From Sinorhizobium psoraleae (GTDB lineage: Bacteria > Pseudomonadota > Alphaproteobacteria > Rhizobiales > Rhizobiaceae), in the NCBI RefSeq assembly GCF_013283645.1, contig NZ_JABEKV010000004.1:796889-860888 (forward strand): a stretch of 64,000 nucleotides of DNA, given 5' to 3'. The notes below the pieces were generated by a model. The model saw only the letters and a list, made by a program, of their open reading frames with translations, did no database searches and was not told the origin of the DNA. The translations under genes and the position numbers were made by a program. Below are positions 60,022 to 64,000 of the stretch, piece by piece. How positions within the stretch are numbered: position 1 is the stretch's first letter; every line of letters begins with the position of its first letter.

Positions 60022-60441
60022 TTGAGTGAGAAGATCGATCTTAGTACCTTTGTTCTCTCCGAGGACGAGGAATTCATGAATGCCAACCACCGGGCGTACT
60101 TTCGTGCAAAGCTGAATGCCTGGAAAAATGATATCCTTCGCGAAGCCCGCGAGACACTGGACCACTTGGCAGAGGAGAGCGCCAATCATCCGGATCTTGC
60201 GGACCGAGCTTCTTCCGAAACAGACCGGGCCATTGAATTGCGTGCCCGGGACCGGCAAAGGAAACTGATCGCCAAGATCGATGCTGCGTTGCAGCGGCTT
60301 GACGAAGGCACCTACGGTTACTGCGAGGAAACGGGCGAACCGATCGGTTTGAAGCGTCTGGACGCCCGGCCGATTGCAACCCTCTCGATCGAGGCGCAGG
60401 AGCGCCATGAACGTCGCGAGAAGGTCTATAGGGACGAATGA
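60022..60441 (+). CDS. dksA: RNA polymerase-binding transcription factor DksA
   Basis: A 139-residue DksA/TraR-type protein that works with ppGpp at the RNA polymerase secondary channel. The coiled-coil region (about 20-90) and the zinc-finger region GYCEETGEPIGLKRLDARP are present. Only one of the four zinc-ligand cysteines remains: C101, while the others are Thr104, Ser122 and Ala125. Alphaproteobacterial DksA proteins often show this loss. The TTG start at 60022 follows AGGAG by 7 nt; an ATG at 60001 is in frame but has no Shine-Dalgarno. Followed by a strong terminator. Confidence 0.94.
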   Translation: MSEKIDLSTFVLSEDEEFMNANHRAYFRAKLNAWKNDILREARETLDHLAEESANHPDLADRASSETDRAIELRARDRQRKLIAKIDAALQRLDEGTYGYCEETGEPIGLKRLDARPIATLSIEAQERHERREKVYRDE

Positions 60442-60471
60442 CGGATCCAGGATCTTCCTGATCTGAAAAAA

Positions 60472-60502
60472 ACGGCGCGGTTTATCCGCGCCGTTTTTCT
60501 TT
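60472..60502 (+). terminator. Terminator of dksA
   Basis: ACGGCGCGG-TTTAT-CCGCGCCGT (60472-60494) followed by TTTTCTTT, with an A-run on the left, so it can act in both directions. Confidence 0.92.
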
Positions 60503-60602
60503 GTAGGTGCTCGGGCCAGGATAGCTTCGAGTAGATCCGGATCGTCCTGATCGCTCGCTGGCAAACGGGAAACGCCTCAGGCGTTTCCTTGCCCTGCCGT
60601 TC

Positions 60603-61580
60603 TCATGGTTTACGTCCGGCGGAAATGTCGGCGAGCATCCGTTGCATTTCCTCTTCGATCGTCGGCTCCGTGCGGATATTGTCCGGGGTACCACCGAGCA
60701 GGGGTTCCTGGCGGCCGCCCGCAGTCGGTCGGCTCCCGGCTTGCAGTCCTACCGAAGGCGCCAGCCGCTGCAGATCGCCGCTGATTTCCGCGTCGAGAAT
60801 CCGCTCGAATTCCGAAACCCGGTCCGGTGTGGCCGGTTGGGCCGGCATCGCCTGTGTCTGCATCACCGGCGCGGAAGCCACTTGCGCAGCGCCCTGTTGC
60901 ACTGGCGCCGGCTCCCGACGCGGTGCCGCTGGAAGCACCCGCTCGCGGGCCACGTCGAAAATGCCCTCGGCACGTTCTATGGCGGAGACGGCGGGACTCG
61001 CGGGCACGGGGGGCGAAACCCTGGCAGGCGGCTGTTGTTGGAGTGGTTGCGCGGCCGTCGCCGGTCTTTGCTCTGCGGCGAGACGGATCGGCGGCGCTGG
61101 CTCCACTCGGGGAGCCGCTTGCGGCTGCTCCTCGGCGCGCGCAACCTGCCGCTCCGGCACGGTAGCGGCCGCTTCCACCGGCATCGGCGTGGGCGCCGAA
61201 ACGGGCCTCGGTTCAGGTCGGGGTGTCGCCTTCGGCACATCCGTGGCCTTCTGCTCCGCAGCCGGGCCGGCGCTCGCCTGTGCCGGCGATAGCTCCGGTG
61301 CAATCCGACTTTCGATGACAATGTCGGTGGGGCCGCCGATCATGATGAGGTGTTCGACGTCGTCGCGGCGTACAAGCACGAGCCGGCGGCGCGCGTCGAC
61401 GGCCGCCGCGTCGAGGACGGCAAGCCTGGGCTGTCTGTTCTTACCGCCGCGCACAAATGGGGAGGAGGGTCTGTGGCGCATGATCCAAAGCACGGCGGCA
61501 AGGCACAAGAGCCCGACGGCAACGGCTGCGGCGGCGATGATGAATCGGCTGCCGTTGTCCCCGACAAAGGTTTCCATCAT
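60603..61580 (-). CDS. FliO-like flagellar assembly protein
   Basis: A 325-residue membrane protein. One transmembrane helix (about residues 15-36) is followed by a short FliO-type domain (about 48-90; LAVLDAAAVDARRRLVLVRRDDVEHLIMIGGP) and about 230 residues of low-complexity sequence rich in Pro, Ala, Gln and Arg. FliO helps build the FliPQR export gate, but the resemblance is limited to about 45 residues and no other flagellar genes are near. AAGGAG lies 10 nt from the first ATG. It is divergent from cckA. Confidence 0.75.
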   Translation of the reverse strand: MMETFVGDNGSRFIIAAAAVAVGLLCLAAVLWIMRHRPSSPFVRGGKNRQPRLAVLDAAAVDARRRLVLVRRDDVEHLIMIGGPTDIVIESRIAPELSPAQASAGPAAEQKATDVPKATPRPEPRPVSAPTPMPVEAAATVPERQVARAEEQPQAAPRVEPAPPIRLAAEQRPATAAQPLQQQPPARVSPPVPASPAVSAIERAEGIFDVARERVLPAAPRREPAPVQQGAAQVASAPVMQTQAMPAQPATPDRVSEFERILDAEISGDLQRLAPSVGLQAGSRPTAGGRQEPLLGGTPDNIRTEPTIEEEMQRMLADISAGRKP

Positions 61581-61797
61581 AGGCTGAACTCCTTCTGCCG
61601 TCCCCGGATGTCAATATTTGACGGCTTTTTTCGGGCCGGTACAAGCTTGCGTCCGACATTCCCTGTGAATTGACCAGGATGCTTCCGCAGAGACGCTTTT
61701 TGCTGTTATCTCTGATTGTTAAAGATGATTCCAGTTCGATGATCCGGACGCGGCAAAGGCATCTGCCGATTTCGCGAAACTTTGGTCGGACGCCGGC

Positions 61798-61908
61798 GAC
61801 TGCATGATTCCTTAAACCGGAATCGATTTTGGGGATAGATTATGCAGCCATTCAAAGGATTGCAGCGAGCTTTGCGCGCCTGAACAGGAAGCGCGGCGCT
61901 GTTGTAGA
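61798..61908 (+). repeat. RIME-like repeat, copy 7
   Basis: A full copy: ACTGCATGATTCCTTAAACC...GATTTTGGGGATAGATTATGCAG, the linker CCATTCAAAGGATTGCAGCG, then GCGCGCCTGAACAGGAAGCG CGGCGCTG. It ends 45 nt before cckA. Confidence 0.85.
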
Positions 61909-61953
61909 TGTACAGGGTGGTCGCGCGCGGCCGCAGCGGCAGGTGAGGACCCG

Positions 61954-64000
61954 ATGACGAAATTGCGGCAGTCAGGTGACTACCAGATGCCGGTTGTTGA
62001 CCGCGGCGTCCGGCCGGGCACGGTCTTGCGGATCATCCTGCTGGCGATTGTCCTCACCGCGTCGGCCGCCGCCTTCGTCGTCTTCAAGAACCAGCTCGAG
62101 AACGAGATCGTCCTTGGCATCCTCGGCGTGCTGGCGATGGTCGGCATATTTTTCCTGGTATCGTCGGTGATCGGTTTCATCGAGGTGATGCCGCAGACGC
62201 GTCCCGACGAGCTGGCGCGCGCTTTTCTCGATGCCCATGAAGATGGGACGATCGTCACCGACCGCAGGGGGCGCATCATCTATGCCAATGCCGCCTATGG
62301 CGCTCTGACCGGCGCAAAGAGTGCCGGCGGCATTCAGTCGCTCGAGACCATTCTCTCCAGAAACCGTGAAGCGACCGAAGCGATCTATCGGCTCACCAAT
62401 GGCCTCCATGAAGGCAAGAAGGGGCACGAGGAATTCCGGCTGCTGAAGCCTCTCGCAAATGGTGCATCGATCGGTTCAGGCGCCCATTGGTTCCGCCTGA
62501 AGGCGCGCGTGCTGCCCCTGGAGGACAGCGAAAGGAATCCGCTCTACCTCTGGCAGATCGCCGACATCACGGCCGAGCGCGACGACCAGGAGCGTTTCTT
62601 CAAGGAGTTGCAGAACGCGATCGACTATCTCGACCATGCCCCGGCCGGTTTCTTCTCCGCCGGACGCAAGGGCGAGATCTTCTATATAAACGCCACCCTT
62701 GCCGATTGGCTCGGCATCGATCTCACGAAGTTTCAACCGGGATCGGTCAGCATTGCCGATGTCGTCGCGGGCGAGGGCCTCGCGCTCATTCAATCGGTCC
62801 AGGCGGAACCGGGCCTCAAGAAAACGAAAGTGCTTGATCTCGATCTGCGCAAGGCCAACGGGCAGAGCCTGCCGGTGCGCCTGATCCACCGCGTCTCGTC
62901 GACCCGCGACGGCGCGCCTGGCGAGAGCCGGACGATTGTCATGTCCCGTGAAGACGATGACGGCGATCAGTCGGCCTCGAATGCAGCCATGCGCTTCACG
63001 CGCTTCTTCAACAACACGCCGATGGCGATCGCCTCTGTCGATGGCGACGGACGGATCCTGAGGACCAATGCTCCGTTCCTGAAGCTGTTTGCAGGTGTCG
63101 TTTCACAGGACGACGTCGAGCGCGGCGCACTGATCGAAACGGTCGTGCACGAGTCCGAAAGAAACCGCCTTCAGGACGCGCTTGCGGCGGCAAAGGACCG
63201 GCAGGGCGATATCGCGCCGATCGACGCCTTGCACCCGAAGGACGAGGGGCGACATTTCCGTTTCTACGTCAACGCGGTGATCGACCAGAGCGATCAGGCG
63301 CCGGAGGAGGCCGCGATCATCTATGCGCTGGAGATTACCGAGCAGAAGGCGCTCGAGAACCAGATGGCGCAGACGCAGAAGATGAATGCCGTGGGCACGC
63401 TTGCAGGCGGTATCGCGCACGATTTCAACAACGTGCTGACCGCGATCCTGCTTTCCTCCGACCACCTCCTGCTTTCGGCGCGACCAGCGGATGCGACTTT
63501 CGCCGATCTGATGGAAATCAAGCGCAACGCCAATCGCGCCGCCGTGCTCGTGCGGCAGCTGCTCGCCTTCTCGCGCAAGCAGACGATGCGTCCGACAGTG
63601 CTCAACCTCACCGATGTCATCGGCGACCTGCGCATGCTGGTGGACCGGATGACCGGCACCAACGTCAAGGTCGAGGTCGACTACGGCCGCGACCTCTGGC
63701 CGGTGAAGACCGATCTCGGCCAGTTCGAGCAGGTGCTGCTCAACCTCGCGGTCAACGCGCGCGACGCCATGCCCAAGGGCGGAACGATCACGCTCCGGAC
63801 ACGAAATCTACCGGCAAGCGAGATTGCGGCACTCGGACGACGTGAGCTGCCGGAGGACGACTTCGTCATGGTCGAGGTTTCCGACCAGGGCACCGGCATT
63901 CCGCAGGAGATCATGGACAAGATCTTCGAGCCCTTCTTCACGACGAAGGAAGTAGGCAAGGGCACCGGCCTTGGGCTTTCTATGGTCTACGGCATCGTCA
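61954..64000 (+). CDS. cckA: Cell-cycle histidine kinase CckA (partial, runs off the window)
   Basis: The hybrid kinase that feeds phosphate through ChpT to CtrA. Only the first 682 codons are present. Two transmembrane helices (about 24-45 and 55-75) are followed by a PAS domain beginning [14 protein letters not shown] (about 93), at least one more PAS-like region, the H-box [10 protein letters not shown] with His489, and the ATPase domain (N-box [15 protein letters not shown]1 DQGTGIP, G2 [13 protein letters not shown] at the end of the window). The receiver domain should lie beyond 64000. The ATG at 61954 follows GGTGAGGA. Confidence 0.97.
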   Translation, partial: MTKLRQSGDYQMPVVDRGVRPGTVLRIILLAIVLTASAAAFVVFKNQLENEIVLGILGVLAMVGIFFLVSSVIGFIEVMPQTRPDELARAFLDAHEDGTIVTDRRGRIIYANAAYGALTGAKSAGGIQSLETILSRNREATEAIYRLTNGLHEGKKGHEEFRLLKPLANGASIGSGAHWFRLKARVLPLEDSERNPLYLWQIADITAERDDQERFFKELQNAIDYLDHAPAGFFSAGRKGEIFYINATLADWLGIDLTKFQPGSVSIADVVAGEGLALIQSVQAEPGLKKTKVLDLDLRKANGQSLPVRLIHRVSSTRDGAPGESRTIVMSREDDDGDQSASNAAMRFTRFFNNTPMAIASVDGDGRILRTNAPFLKLFAGVVSQDDVERGALIETVVHESERNRLQDALAAAKDRQGDIAPIDALHPKDEGRHFRFYVNAVIDQSDQAPEEAAIIYALEITEQKALENQMAQTQKMNAVGTLAGGIAHDFNNVLTAILLSSDHLLLSARPADATFADLMEIKRNANRAAVLVRQLLAFSRKQTMRPTVLNLTDVIGDLRMLVDRMTGTNVKVEVDYGRDLWPVKTDLGQFEQVLLNLAVNARDAMPKGGTITLRTRNLPASEIAALGRRELPEDDFVMVEVSDQGTGIPQEIMDKIFEPFFTTKEVGKGTGLGLSMVYGIV

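Overview
The window is a gene-dense, high-GC chromosomal segment of an alphaproteobacterium of the Sinorhizobium/Ensifer group. The diagnostic content is a SinI/SinR acyl-homoserine-lactone pair next to a 770-residue malic enzyme-phosphotransacetylase fusion (Dme), BluB behind a cobalamin riboswitch, a giant growth-pole-ring protein (RgsE/GPR), the fbcFBC cytochrome bc1 operon, CckA, and many copies of rhizobial intergenic mosaic repeats (RIME-like). From memory, BluB is close to but not identical with the S. meliloti 1021 protein, so a sister species is likely. That is an inference, not a database result.

Layout, left to right. 0.2-5.5 kb: class II DAHP synthase, a GFA-family protein, an uncharacterised protein and a TadE/TadG-like pair. 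5.9-13.9 kb: an LtaS-like phosphoglycerol transferase, NAD synthetase, a TolB-like beta-propeller, then a LacI-family regulator divergent from a phytanoyl-CoA dioxygenase-like/SDR operon. 13.9-20.4 kb: B12 riboswitch-bluB, a DUF2865 protein, sinI, sinR, dme. 20.6-29.4 kb: LpxH-like phosphoesterase, HcaT-like MFS, enolase-superfamily epimerase, a four-gene Mla-type lipid transport operon, a BON protein and hemF. 29.6-38.6 kb: two MFS genes, soxR with a divergent SoxR-type promoter driving a flavin reductase and an exporter, trmL, and two paralogous ABC exporters, the first preceded by a probable leader peptide and a Shine-Dalgarno-sequestering hairpin. 38.9-50.7 kb: fbcFBC, a VOC gene bracketed by inverted mosaic repeats, the 6.3-kb rgsE gene, an Hpt protein and a 2Fe-2S ferredoxin. 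50.7-64 kb: a probable minus-strand small RNA with anti-Shine-Dalgarno loop motifs, a DUF922 protease, folP-folB-folK, a secreted protein, a cytochrome b/molybdopterin oxidoreductase pair, YcjX/YcjF, a SixA-like phosphatase, dksA, a FliO-like protein and the 5' part of cckA.

Most of the window is ordinary core chromosome. No phage, insertion sequence, CRISPR array, tRNA or rRNA was seen. The regulatory DNA is the least expected part: the candidate sRNA at about 50.77-50.89 kb, the leader-peptide attenuator at 34.37-34.59 kb, the 19-bp-spacer SoxR promoter at 31.76-31.79 kb, the inverted repeats around sinR/sinI, and the inverted mosaic elements around the VOC gene.
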